Positions 17,855 through 26,078 of a stretch of DNA of 64,000 nt are shown in pieces. Made by a program: the position numbers and the translations under genes. Numbering within the stretch: the first letter of the stretch is position 1; each line of letters starts with the position of its first letter. The notes beneath the pieces are model-generated. The model ran no database searches, had not been told where the DNA came from, and saw nothing but the letters and a program-made list of their open reading frames with translations. This DNA is from WHSW01 sp963828755. Lineage in GTDB: Bacteria; Actinomycetota; Thermoleophilia; Solirubrobacterales; 70-9. The stretch is from the NCBI GenBank assembly GCA_963828755.1, contig CAWHFY010000008.1:91238-155237 (forward strand). The letters run 5' to 3'.

Positions 17855-19450
17855 TCAGCCGTGGCGGTGGCCGTGGTGGCCGCCGCGGCGCCGCAGCTTC
17901 ACCTTCACGGTCCGCGAGTGACCGCGCTCGTACGGATAGCCGGCCGCCTGGGGGACCAGGGCGCGAAAGCGGTACCGCTTCGCCCGCGCTGTCGAGCGCA
18001 GCTTGTAGCGGGCCGTGAACGCGCAGTCGGCGTCGGCGCGGTCGGTGCGGAACACCTGCCAGCGGCGTTTGCCGAGCCGGGCCTGGACCTTGACGACGCG
18101 ATCGAAGCACGCGGGCCCGGGAAGCGTCCCGCGGAAGTGGATGCGGTCGTGGTTCCGGACGCCGTGGTTGGGGGTCACGTGAAGCGCCGGATGGGCGCTC
18201 GAGCGAACGACGAGCCCGTGGCGGGAGAGGACCCGATCGCCGGCGACGTAGTGGACGTAGACCTCGCGACTCGGCCCGGCGGGCAGCTCGATCGCGTAGG
18301 AGCCGTCGGCCGCGGTCGTCGCGGTCGCGCCGACCACGATCGGCTGGCCGTCGAGGAGCACCCGAGTCAGCGCGCACACCGTCGCCTCGGCACCGACGCC
18401 CGGGACGCGCCCGCGCACGACGGCGCGGCGGTCGGACGCGACCAGCGCCGCGTCTTCACCGCCGAAACTCGCGCTGACCGCGGTGCCGCCGCCGACCGCC
18501 GAGGCGGGGCAGGCGTTGTCGACCCAGACGCGGCGCTGCGCGCAGACGCGGTTCGGATAGCCGTCGAGCGCCAGGTCCTCAACGCAGGCGCTGACCAGGT
18601 TGTCGGGCCCCGTGACGAAGGTAGAGGCCGCGGTCGGCACCGCGGCCGATTCGGTCGTCGTCGTCGGGCACGGCGTGAGCGCGGTCGCGAAGCCGTCGAC
18701 GACCGCGCAGTTGCGGACGTCCGTGACCAGCACAACCCCGTTGCCCTCGACATCGACCTTGCGGATCCCGCTGCCGACGTCGGCGGCGGCGAAGGTGAGC
18801 CCGCGAACGCCGCGGATCACCTCGGGTTCGAGCAGGGAGCCGCCGGTGAGGGTCAGCCGGGGCGCCGACCGGTCCTCGGTGCGCAGGAAGACGCCGCGGA
18901 CATAGGCGTGGGCGGTGTCGCCGGCGGCGCGTCCGCAGGGCTGCCCGGCACCCGGGGCGACGCACCGAAGCCAGCTGTGGAACTGGGTGAACTCGCCGTG
19001 GATCGAGTGGACGCGGAAGTCGTTGTGCTCGGCGCCGAAGCCGACCAGCTCCCCGGACGGCCTGGTGACGACGAGCTCGCCGCGATGGCCGGCCTGGTAG
19101 GTGAGGCTCGCGTTGGCCTGTACGTCGGTGAACACGGTGCCGACCGGCGCCCGCCAGACCCAGGCGCCGAACTGCCAGAGGCCGGTGGCGTCGGCGTCGT
19201 GGAAGGCCTGCAGGCCGGAGTCGGTCCCGCACAGCGCCCGGGCTCGGTAGTGATCCGAGCTGCGCTCCCAACTCCCCTGCGAGCTCGGGGTCACGGAGCT
19301 GCACTGGGTGACGACGTAGTTGCCCGCTTCGGCCGGCCGCGCCAGCGTCAGCACGACGGCCGCGGCGACCAGGACCGCGATCGCGAGCCGCTGGCGGCGG
19401 CTCAGGCGCCGCGGCCCGCTGCAGGTCTGGGTCGGTTGGCGAGCGGGCAT
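17855..19450 (-). CDS. Secreted protein with beta-rich domains, His-rich tail, unknown function
   Basis: 531 residues from ATG 19450, preceded by a good ribosome site (GAGAGGAG). Signal peptide after a basic start (RRLSRRQRLAIAVLVAAAVV...AEAG). The mature part is rich in beta-type sequence, with scattered paired cysteines (VTQCSS, RALCG, LRCVAPG-AGQPCG, NACPAS), and has a C-terminal Ig-like/carboxypeptidase-regulatory-like stretch (ADGSYAIELPAG) and a basic His-rich end (RRGGHHGHRHG) that could bind metal. The type is common in Thermoleophilia secretomes; no enzyme motif is recognised. It follows the proline-rich anchor protein gene by 11 bp. Confidence 0.65.
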   Translation of the reverse strand: MPARQPTQTCSGPRRLSRRQRLAIAVLVAAAVVLTLARPAEAGNYVVTQCSSVTPSSQGSWERSSDHYRARALCGTDSGLQAFHDADATGLWQFGAWVWRAPVGTVFTDVQANASLTYQAGHRGELVVTRPSGELVGFGAEHNDFRVHSIHGEFTQFHSWLRCVAPGAGQPCGRAAGDTAHAYVRGVFLRTEDRSAPRLTLTGGSLLEPEVIRGVRGLTFAAADVGSGIRKVDVEGNGVVLVTDVRNCAVVDGFATALTPCPTTTTESAAVPTAASTFVTGPDNLVSACVEDLALDGYPNRVCAQRRVWVDNACPASAVGGGTAVSASFGGEDAALVASDRRAVVRGRVPGVGAEATVCALTRVLLDGQPIVVGATATTAADGSYAIELPAGPSREVYVHYVAGDRVLSRHGLVVRSSAHPALHVTPNHGVRNHDRIHFRGTLPGPACFDRVVKVQARLGKRRWQVFRTDRADADCAFTARYKLRSTARAKRYRFRALVPQAAGYPYERGHSRTVKVKLRRRGGHHGHRHG

Positions 19451-19461
19451 GTTCGCTCCTC

Positions 19462-19993
19462 TCAATGCTCGAAGCCGAACTGGCTCGGAGCCGGTGGTGG
19501 ATCGCCGCCGTCGGGCTCGGCGGGCGGCGCGGGCGGGGGTGGGGGCTCGGGTGGCTCGGGTGAGCTGGGTGGCGTCGCTGGAGGCGCCGCGGCTGTGGCG
19601 GGCGGCGGGGCCGGGCCGGCGGTCGGCGAGATCGAGGTCACCGGGGGAGGGGGCGAGGGCGCTGCGATCACGGCAGGCGGAGGGCGAGCGCCCGGAATCG
19701 GAGCGCTGCGGCGACGGCGGGGGTTCGGGGCGCCGGTAACGCGCCGGGCGCGGCGGATGGTCCTCGGGGCGGGGCGTTGACCGCCGCAGATCGGCGCCGC
19801 CTCCCGATCCGGGCCCGACCGGCGCGTAGGCGTAGGCGCCGGTGGCGCCTCCGGTGAGCCCGACGTCGTCGGGGAGCGGCGGCGGCTCCGGCGTCGCGAG
19901 CAGCCCGGGGACAACCGCGATCAGCGCCACGGCGCCGATGAGGCCGGCGGCAAGGCGCCCGAGCTTGCTCCAGCGGATGCGAGTGCGGTCCAT
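19462..19993 (-). CDS. Membrane-anchored proline-rich protein (frame-disrupted)
   Basis: ATG at 19993. A short basic start and one membrane helix (LAAGLIGAVALIAVVPGLL) lead to an extracytoplasmic tail that is extremely rich in Pro and Ala (PSSPEPPEPPPPPAPPAEPD) and ends QFGFEH. One extra base near 19805 separates the anchor from the tail; without it the protein is about 176 residues. No conserved domain. It may extend into the cell wall as a spacer for, or partner of, the secreted protein encoded next. Confidence 0.5.
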
Positions 19994-20034
19994 TCGCGGT
20001 GTACAAGCCCACCGCGATGGCAGATGCCCCCCGC

Positions 20035-20040
20035 TATAGT
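20035..20040 (+). promoter_or_regulatory. -10-like hexamer for rpsF
   Basis: TATAGT, a near-consensus -10, ends 12 nt before the ATG at 20053. No TTGACA-like -35 is evident. Confidence 0.45.
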
Positions 20041-20052
20041 CCTGCGCCGCCC

Positions 20053-20682
20053 ATGAGCGCCGAATACGAACTAGTGCTGATGCTCGATCCGGAGGCCCCG
20101 GACGAGCGCCGCGACCAGATCGCGACCGACGCCCGTGGGCGAATCGAGTCCAGCGGCAGCCTGAAGGCTGAGAAGTCGTGGGGCCTGCGCAAGCTCGCCT
20201 ACGAGATCGCTCGCCGCAACGAGGCCGACTACCGCTTCTTCCGCTTCGAGACGGAGAGCCCGCTGCTCGACGAGCTCAACCACAACCTGAAGATCACCGA
20301 CGACGTCCTGCGTTTCCGGATCTTCAAGGTCGACCCGGACTCGCCCGTGATCGAGCCGCCGCCGCCGGCACCGCTGGCGAGCGCCGCCCCTCGCGGTGGC
20401 CCCGGTGGCCGTCCCGGACGTGGCCGCCGCGACGACGACGACCGCGACGCCGCTCCGCAGCCCCCGCCGGCTCCGGCCGCGGAGGCCGCCCCCGCGGCCG
20501 AGGCTCCGGCGCCCGAGGCACCGCCCGCGCCCGCGCCTGACGCGCCGGCGCCAGCCGCCGAGGCCCCCGCGCCCGAGGCACCGCCTGCGGCCGAGCCCGC
20601 CGCGCCGGCCGAGCAGCCGCCCGCGGCCGAGCAGCCGGCGGACGCCGACGCGCCCGCGCCACCCGAAGCACCAGCCGAGTAG
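20053..20682 (+). CDS. rpsF: 30S ribosomal protein bS6 with long Ala/Pro-rich tail
   Basis: Binds 16S rRNA as a pair with bS18. The first 95 residues are a normal S6 domain (YELVLMLDPEA, KSWGLRKLAYEI, DYRFFRFET, DDVLRFRIFKVD). Beyond it lies a tail of about 110 residues made almost only of Ala, Pro, Glu and Asp after a short Arg/Gly stretch (GGPGGRPGRGRRDDDD). Usual S6 length is about 95-135 residues. The ATG at 20053 is chosen because the upstream in-frame codons contain the promoter. First gene of the rpsF-ssb-rpsR-rplI block. Confidence 0.95.
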   Translation: MSAEYELVLMLDPEAPDERRDQIATDARGRIESSGSLKAEKSWGLRKLAYEIARRNEADYRFFRFETESPLLDELNHNLKITDDVLRFRIFKVDPDSPVIEPPPPAPLASAAPRGGPGGRPGRGRRDDDDRDAAPQPPPAPAAEAAPAAEAPAPEAPPAPAPDAPAPAAEAPAPEAPPAAEPAAPAEQPPAAEQPADADAPAPPEAPAE

Positions 20683-20740
20683 CCCGCAGCTTCCGCCTTT
20701 TTCGTCCCCGCGGGGGGCGAGAACGCGCCGATCGCGGTCT

Positions 20741-20746
20741 TAGACT
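20741..20746 (+). promoter_or_regulatory. -10-like hexamer for ssb
   Basis: TAGACT, 42 nt before the GTG of ssb; here a purine-rich ribosome-binding stretch (GAGAGAGAGG) lies between promoter and start, unlike the leaderless genes. Confidence 0.35.
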
Positions 20747-20788
20747 GATGACGATCAAGAAATTCTCGAGTGAGAGAGAGGGCTGACT

Positions 20789-21253
20789 GTGGCAGCAAGC
20801 AACATGAACGTGGTGGTCATCACCGGCAACCTGACGCGCGACCCCGAGCTGCGGACGACCGGCAGCGGGATGGCGGTCTGCGACATGAGGGTCGCGGTCA
20901 ACTCCCGTCGCAAGGACTCCAGCGGCGAGTGGATCGACAAGCCCAACTACTTCGATGTCACCGTGTTTGGCGCCCAGGGCGAGAACTGCTCGACCTACCT
21001 GTCCAAGGGTCGCCCGGTGGCGGTCGAGGGCCGGCTCGACTGGCGCGAGTGGGAGGCGAAGGACGGATCGGGCAAGCGCCAGGCCGTCTCGATCATCGCC
21101 AACTCGGTCCAGTTCCTCGGCAGCCGCGACGGCGGCGGCGAGAGCGGTGGCACGCGCTTCAACGCCCAGTCCGACGTCCCGGCCGACACCTCGGACTTCG
21201 ACTCGCCCGAGCCGGCGGCAGTCGGCGCCTCCGACGACGACATCCCGTTCTGA
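20789..21253 (+). CDS. ssb: Single-stranded DNA-binding protein
   Basis: Coats single-stranded DNA in replication and repair. The OB fold covers residues 6-110 (VVVITGNLTRDPELR, DKPNYFDVTVFGAQGENC, GRPVAVEGRLDWREWE) and the acidic tail ends ASDDDIPF, the partner-binding tip. The GTG at 20789 has the ribosome site GAGAGAGAGG; an ATG five codons later (MNVVVI) could also serve. 154 residues. Sits in the conserved rpsF-ssb-rpsR order. Confidence 0.95.
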   Translation: MAASNMNVVVITGNLTRDPELRTTGSGMAVCDMRVAVNSRRKDSSGEWIDKPNYFDVTVFGAQGENCSTYLSKGRPVAVEGRLDWREWEAKDGSGKRQAVSIIANSVQFLGSRDGGGESGGTRFNAQSDVPADTSDFDSPEPAAVGASDDDIPF

Positions 21254-21299
21254 TTCTGGGGTAGCGAATAGCCGTCGCCTGGCGGCGTCATCGGTCGCT

Positions 21300-21317
21300 C
21301 GTGTGCCAGGGCACACG
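21300..21317. promoter_or_regulatory. Perfect palindrome in the ssb-rpsR gap
   Basis: CGTGTGCC-AG-GGCACACG is an 8-bp perfect inverted repeat 47 bp after ssb and 180 bp before rpsR. It could be an operator or an RNA hairpin with a CAGG loop. No binding protein can be named. Confidence 0.4.
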
Positions 21318-21419
21318 TCGCTCCCTGCTTCCTTGCCCGGCTCGACTCTCGCTCCTCAGAGCGTGCGTGCCCCCGGCCGACTCTGCGCGGTCGCGGGGCG
21401 CGAAGTGGCGGGGCGTAGC

Positions 21420-21425
21420 TAGAAT
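21420..21425 (+). promoter_or_regulatory. -10-like hexamer for rpsR-rplI
   Basis: TAGAAT, a near-consensus -10, 75 nt before the rpsR ATG. A transcript starting here would carry the hairpin at 21435-21454 near its 5' end. Confidence 0.4.
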
Positions 21426-21434
21426 CACGCATCT

Positions 21435-21454
21435 GCGCCGCCGTCGTGCGGCGC
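21435..21454 (+). promoter_or_regulatory. 5'-leader hairpin before rpsR
   Basis: GCGCCGC (21435-21441), loop CGTCGT, GCGGCGC (21448-21454), then GTTTG. A perfect 7-bp stem in the predicted rpsR leader: a candidate binding site for S18 or S6:S18 autoregulation, or an attenuator-like stem. Confidence 0.4.
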
Positions 21455-21500
21455 GTTTGCACGAAATGAAGAGCTTTAGCGACAACGAGGAGCGCGCCTG

Positions 21501-21791
21501 ATGGCCCGCAAGCAACGAGCGCAGCCGACCCAGACCGGCGGTCCGGCCGGCGGCGGGCGCCGTCGCGGTGGCCGCATGGGCGACCGCTACCGGCCCCGCA
21601 AGTACACGCGGATCAACGTCGAGGACATCGACTACAAGGACCTGACCACCCTGCGGCGGTTCATCTCGGATCGCGGCAAGGTGCGTTCGCGCCGGGTGAC
21701 CGGGCTTTCGCGCCGCCACCAGCAGCAGCTCGGGCTGGCGATCCGCCGCGCCCGCGAGCTGGCGCTGCTGCCGTACGTCGGCGAGCGATAG
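21501..21791 (+). CDS. rpsR: 30S ribosomal protein bS18
   Basis: 96 residues; partner of bS6 on the 30S platform. Conserved core: YKDLTTLRRFISDRGKV-RSRRVTGLSRRHQQQL and AIRRARELALLPYV. The N-terminus has an extra basic Gly/Arg stretch (GGPAGGGRRRGGRMG). ATG 21501 is preceded by GAGGAGCG as ribosome site. rplI follows after 6 bp. Confidence 0.97.
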   Translation: MARKQRAQPTQTGGPAGGGRRRGGRMGDRYRPRKYTRINVEDIDYKDLTTLRRFISDRGKVRSRRVTGLSRRHQQQLGLAIRRARELALLPYVGER

Positions 21792-21797
21792 GCGGTC

Positions 21798-22250
21798 ATG
21801 GCCCAGGCGATCCTGCTCAAGGACGTGGAGAGCCTCGGTGAGGCCGGCGACGCCGTGGACGTGTCGCCCGGCTACCTGCGCAACTACCTCGTCCCGCGCA
21901 AGCTGGCCCAGCCGGCTACCGACCGGTCGCTCGAGGAGGCGCGCCGTCGCCACGAGGCCGCCGAACAGGCCGCCCGCGAGGCCGCGGCCCGCGCGGGCGA
22001 GACGGCCGCGCTGCTTTCGAAGACCGTGCTCACGATCCAGCATCGCGCGGGCGAGGACGGCAAGCTCTACGGCTCCGTCACCAGCGCCGAGATCGCCGAC
22101 GCGATCGCCGACGCTCGCGGGCTGAAGGTGGATCGCAAGAAGATCCGCCTCGAGGACCCGATTCGCGACATCGGCACGTACATGGTCGAGGTCGAGCTTC
22201 CCGGCGGCGCCACCGCCTCGGTGAAGACGATCGTCGCCGAGCAGAAGTAG
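21798..22250 (+). CDS. rplI: 50S ribosomal protein bL9
   Basis: 150 residues. N-terminal domain ILLKDVESLGEAGDAVDV with SPGYLRNYLVPRKLA, the long connecting helix (about 45-75), and the C-terminal rRNA-binding domain (GEDGKLYGSVTSAEIADAI). Length and layout are normal. Six bases after rpsR, so co-transcribed. Confidence 0.97.
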   Translation: MAQAILLKDVESLGEAGDAVDVSPGYLRNYLVPRKLAQPATDRSLEEARRRHEAAEQAAREAAARAGETAALLSKTVLTIQHRAGEDGKLYGSVTSAEIADAIADARGLKVDRKKIRLEDPIRDIGTYMVEVELPGGATASVKTIVAEQK

Positions 22251-22385
22251 GGCCCGGCTGCAGGTGCTAGTCCTGGGCGGCGACGGACGCGACCTCACGA
22301 TCGTGCGCTACATCACGCAATCGGCCATCGCCGAGCCGGGATACTTACACCGACCCGCCCAATCTGACGCCGGAGGCCCGCCCGG

Positions 22386-23814
22386 ATGAACCGTCCCATC
22401 CAACCGAACCCCACCCTGACGATCGTCGCTGCCTGTCTGGCGACGGCGATGCTGATGCTCGACATCAGCGTCATCAACACGGCGCTGTCGGATATCGCCG
22501 ACGGGCTCGACACAGGGCTCAGCGGCCTTCAGTGGCTGGTCGACGCGTACACGATCCCGCTCGCGGCGACGGTCCTGACCGCGGGGGCGATCGCCGACCG
22601 GCTCGGCCGCCGCCGGCTGTTCATCATCGGTTTGGCGATCTTCACGGTGAGCTCGGCGCTGTGCGGCGCGGCCGGCGGGATCGAGGTCCTCGTCGGCTCG
22701 CGGGCGATCCAGGGGCTGGGCGCATCGATGATGTTCGCGACCGCCCTGGCGCTGATCTCCCAGGTGACACCGGACCGCGAGAGCCGGACCAAGGCGCTGG
22801 CCGCTTACGGGGCGGCGATCGGCGCCTCGTTTGCGCTCGGCCCGTTCATCGGCGGTGGCCTCACCGAGCTGTTCGGATGGCGGGCGATCTTCCTCGTGAA
22901 CGTCCCGATCGGAGCCGCCGTGCTCTGGATCACCTTCAGAGCGGTCGCCGAGGGCCGCGACCCGACCCCGCGCCGGATCGACGTGCCCGGCCAGCTGACC
23001 CTCATCGGAGGTCTCTTCCTGCTCGTGCTGGCGTTGCTGCGCGGCAACGAGGAGGGCTGGGGTAGCACCGGAATCGTCGCGGCGCTCGCCGGCGCGGCCG
23101 TCCTGTTGATCGCCTTCGTGGTGGTCGAGCAGCGCTCACGCGAGCCGATGCTGCCGCTGCGACTGATGGGCGATCGTCGCTTCGCGGGTGCCCAGGTGGC
23201 CGTGTTCGCGATCGCGGCGTCGTTCTTCGCGGTCTTCCTCTACCTCACGCTCTACCTGCAGACTGTGCTCGGCATGTCGCCGATCGAGACCGGGCTCGTC
23301 TACCTGCCGGGGACCTTCCTGGTCTTCGTCGTCTCCGGGATGACGGCGCAGCTGGGCGCCAAGTTCTCGTCGGCGAAGATCGCGTGCATCGGGCTTGGGC
23401 TCGTCGCCGTCGGCCTCGCGCTGATGCTGTTCGCGGGCGTCGGCTCGTCCTGGACCGTGTTGCTGCCCGGGCTGCTGGTGACCAGCGCGGGCACCGGTCT
23501 GTTCAATCCGACGGGCAGCGCGCTCGCTCTCAACGCGCTGCCCGCCGAGCAGAGCGGGCTCGCGGCGGGCGCCAACGACACCTTCCGCCAGACCGGCGTC
23601 GCGGTCGGGATCGCCGCGCTGGGGACCCTGGTACCGGCGAACGCGGCGTTGGGAGGCGACCTCCAGTCCTACGTCGACGGCCTCCACCATGCGCTGATCG
23701 CCAGCGCCGTGCTGGCGGCTGCGGGAGCGATCATCACGGCCTGGCTGTTGCTCCCGGTCCGTCAGGAGGCCGAGGCCGAGCGTCGACGTCGACGTCGTCA
23801 CCGAGGCGGCCTGA
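22386..23814 (+). CDS. MFS drug-efflux transporter, DHA2 (EmrB/QacA) type, frame-disrupted near the end
   Basis: Proton-driven exporter with 14 predicted membrane segments. Motif A reads AGAIADRLGRRRLF, motif C-like ALGPFIGGGLTELFGWRAIF, and LDISVINTAL is the family start. ATG 22386 with ribosome site GGAGG 10 nt upstream. The open frame runs on past the last helix across the hydrolase gene on the other strand. One extra base at about 23781 would instead give the end VDVDVVTEAA and a stop at 23812-23814, a natural length of 475 residues. Substrate unknown. Confidence 0.85.
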
Positions 23815-23839
23815 TCCGGGCCGGCCGCTCTCGGCTGGC

Positions 23840-24451
23840 TCAGGCATCGAGGGAGTCGAGCCAATCCCCGACCGCGGCGCGGACGGCGTCCAGGTCCTTC
23901 TTCAACCCGTGGTTGCCGGCGACGGTGACGACCTCGTGGCCCGGGCCCGCGGTCGGCATCCCGAACGGGTCGCTGTCGCCCTGGATCACGAGAACGGGGA
24001 CCGAGACCGCATCGAGCTCGCCTTGTCGCGACTTGGTGGGATCGTCGGCCTTGCCGGGTGGGTGCACCGGGAAGGCCAGACAAAGCACGGCCGCGGCGTC
24101 GGCCTGCGCCGCGGTGCGGCAGGCGACCCGGGCGCTCATCGACCGCCCGCCGGCGATCAGGGGGTCGGTGAGCACGCCGCGCTCGCGCAGGTCCGCGAGC
24201 ACCGCGAGCCAGGCGGTGTCGAGCTGCCCGGCCGGCGCCGGGGCCTTGCGGCCCGCGACGCGGTAGGGCTGCTCGACCAACACGACGTTGAACCCGGCCT
24301 CGCTCGCCACCGCGGCGGCGGCCGCGATGTCGACCGCCTCGACTCCACCGCCCGCGCCGTGGCCGAGCGCCAGGGTGCCGCGCGGCTGCGCCGTCGCCGT
24401 CACGTGGGCGCGGGCCGGCCCGTGCGGGGTCTCGATCTCGATCGCTTCCAT
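23840..24451 (-). CDS. Alpha/beta hydrolase, KANL3/Tex30-like
   Basis: Cytoplasmic hydrolase of 203 residues. The oxyanion stretch is LALGHGAGGGVE, the nucleophile elbow region GRSMSARVACR holds Ser, then Asp in VIQGDSDPFG and His in VAGNHGLKKD. This matches the dienelactone-hydrolase-related family predicted in bacteria next to unrelated genes; no substrate can be named. A -10-like TATCGT ends 8 nt before the ATG. Confidence 0.75.
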   Translation of the reverse strand: MEAIEIETPHGPARAHVTATAQPRGTLALGHGAGGGVEAVDIAAAAAVASEAGFNVVLVEQPYRVAGRKAPAPAGQLDTAWLAVLADLRERGVLTDPLIAGGRSMSARVACRTAAQADAAAVLCLAFPVHPPGKADDPTKSRQGELDAVSVPVLVIQGDSDPFGMPTAGPGHEVVTVAGNHGLKKDLDAVRAAVGDWLDSLDA

Positions 24452-24459
24452 CGACCGCG

Positions 24460-24465
24460 ACGATA
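24460..24465 (-). promoter_or_regulatory. -10-like hexamer for the alpha/beta hydrolase gene
   Basis: TATCGT on the minus strand ends 8 nt before the ATG at 24451. Confidence 0.4.
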
Positions 24466-24577
24466 ACTGCGGAGAGAGCAGGGTTGCCCCGTGCGCTGGG
24501 GCGGGCGCTGTGATTTTCTCGGACGGGGCCCGCGGACGGCGAAGTTGACGCCGCCCGACCCTCTAAACCAAGAGCCG

Positions 24578-26026
24578 ATGGAAGCCGCCACCGCCCACGT
24601 CCCACCGCAGAACCTCGAGGCCGAGGAGTCGGTGCTCGGCGCCCTGATGGTGTCGGAGATGGCGATGAACCCGGTCATCCTCGACGTCCGCCTCGCCGAG
24701 GAGGACTTCTACCGCGACCGCCACCGGCTGATCTTCCGCGCGATCAAGTCGCTGTACGAGCGCAGCGAGCCGATCGACGCGCTCACGGTCTCGGAGTTTC
24801 TCAGCCAGTCGGGCGACCTCGAGACCGTCGGTGGCCGCGAGGCGGTCTCCAACCTCGCCTCGACCGTCCCGGTCGCCGGCAACGCCAAGCACTACGCGCG
24901 GATCGTCCAGCAGAACTCGCTGCTGCGCCGTCTGCTCTCGGCCTCGCACGAGATCCAGCGCTCGGTCCACGACCGCGAGGGCGAGCCGTACGAGCTCGCC
25001 GAGCGGGCGGAGAAGCTGCTCTTCCAGGTCGCCCACGAGGAGCAGGCCGAGGACTTCCACGTGCTCAAGGACATCCTCTCGCGGGAGGTCGATCGCCTCG
25101 AGGAGCTCGCGAGCGGCAAGGCCGAGGTCACCGGAACGGCCTCCGGGTTCGCCGACCTCGACAAGATCACCGGCGGCTTTCAGCCCGGCAACCTGATCAT
25201 CCTCGCCGCGCGGCCGGGCATGGGCAAGTCGGGTCTCGTCGCCAACATCGCCGAGCACGTGGCGGTCAAGGAACGCCGCCCGGTCGCCTTCTTCTCGCTC
25301 GAGATGTCGGACTCCGAACTCGCCCAGCGGCTGATCGCGAAACGCGCGCGGATCCCCTCGGACAAGCTGCGCAAGGGCAACGTGACCGAGAACGATTGGG
25401 CGAAGGTCCTGCGGGTCTGCAACGAGATCGAGAGCGCCCCGCTGTGGATCGACGAGTCCTCGGACCTCAGCCTGCTCGACCTGCGCGCGAAGGCCCGGCG
25501 CCTGCACGCGAGCGAGATCTCGGCCGGCAACGGCGGGCTGTCGCTGATCGTCCTCGACTACATCCAGCTGATGCGCGCCGAGGACATGCGCGCGAACCGG
25601 GTCGAGCAGGTCGGCCAGATGAGCCGCGGCCTGAAGATCCTCGCCCGCGAGCTCAAGGTCCCGGTGATCGCGCTGTCGCAGCTCTCGCGTGCGCCCGAGC
25701 AGCGCACCGGGCGCGACAAGCGGCCGATCCTCTCCGACCTGCGCGAGTCCGGGAACCTCGAGCAGGACGCCGACCTGGTCGCCTTCATCTACCGCGAGGA
25801 CTACTACCGCAACTTCGGCGAGGACGACGTCGACCCGGCCGAGCGCGAGGAGCTCAAGGGGATCGCCGAGCTGATCGTGCGCAAGAACAGAAATGGTCCG
25901 ATCGACACGGTCAAGCTCGCCTTCCAGGAGCAGTTCGCCTCCTTCCACACGCTGGCCCACATCGACCGCAACGTCGGCGGGCGCTCCGACGAGGCGCCGC
26001 TCGTCTCGGCGGCCGACGACCTATGA
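24578..26026 (+). CDS. dnaB: Replicative DNA helicase DnaB
   Basis: Hexameric helicase that unwinds DNA at the fork. The N-terminal domain covers about residues 8-110 (PPQNLEAEESVLGALM), then the linker and RecA-like motor: Walker A AARPGMGKSG, Walker B LSLIVLDYIQLM, RLRESGNLEQDADLV-type arginine-finger region (SDLRESGNLEQDAD) and C-terminal IAELIVRKNRNGP. 482 residues with no intein. ATG 24578 matches the family start; an upstream GTG would add a basic non-homologous stretch. A helicase-loader gene follows after hairpin repeat B copy 3. Confidence 0.96.
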   Translation: MEAATAHVPPQNLEAEESVLGALMVSEMAMNPVILDVRLAEEDFYRDRHRLIFRAIKSLYERSEPIDALTVSEFLSQSGDLETVGGREAVSNLASTVPVAGNAKHYARIVQQNSLLRRLLSASHEIQRSVHDREGEPYELAERAEKLLFQVAHEEQAEDFHVLKDILSREVDRLEELASGKAEVTGTASGFADLDKITGGFQPGNLIILAARPGMGKSGLVANIAEHVAVKERRPVAFFSLEMSDSELAQRLIAKRARIPSDKLRKGNVTENDWAKVLRVCNEIESAPLWIDESSDLSLLDLRAKARRLHASEISAGNGGLSLIVLDYIQLMRAEDMRANRVEQVGQMSRGLKILARELKVPVIALSQLSRAPEQRTGRDKRPILSDLRESGNLEQDADLVAFIYREDYYRNFGEDDVDPAEREELKGIAELIVRKNRNGPIDTVKLAFQEQFASFHTLAHIDRNVGGRSDEAPLVSAADDL

Positions 26027-26042
26027 GGCGGAGGCCGACAGG

Positions 26043-26076
26043 TCGAAGCCGAATCGCCCCGCCGTTGAGGGGCCGT
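26043..26076 (+). repeat. Dispersed hairpin repeat B, copy 3
   Basis: TCGAAGCCGAATC, stem GCCCC (26056-26060), loop GCCGTTGA (26061-26068), stem GGGGC (26069-26073). Compared with copies 1 and 2 the stem has changed on both sides (GCGCC/GGCGC to GCCCC/GGGGC), keeping pairing. It fills the 52-bp gap between dnaB and the loader gene and ends 3 nt before the loader GTG. Confidence 0.65.
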
Positions 26077-26078
26077 TC

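Noticed and set aside
17855..19993. One 712-residue protein joining the proline-rich and the secreted protein
   Set aside because: The open frame joins them only through an Arg-rich stretch; a signal peptide with its own ribosome site begins at 19450, and the proline-rich gene has a better frame to its own stop at 19462.
20711..20728. CCCCGCGGGG-type hairpin between rpsF and ssb as a terminator
   Set aside because: The T-run lies before rather than after the stem on the plus strand, and the other strand has A residues after it; the stem is also short.
22386..24266. MFS transporter extended to 24266
   Set aside because: The extra 150 residues are Ser/Arg/Pro-rich, lie opposite a convincing hydrolase gene, and a one-base correction gives a natural end at 23814.
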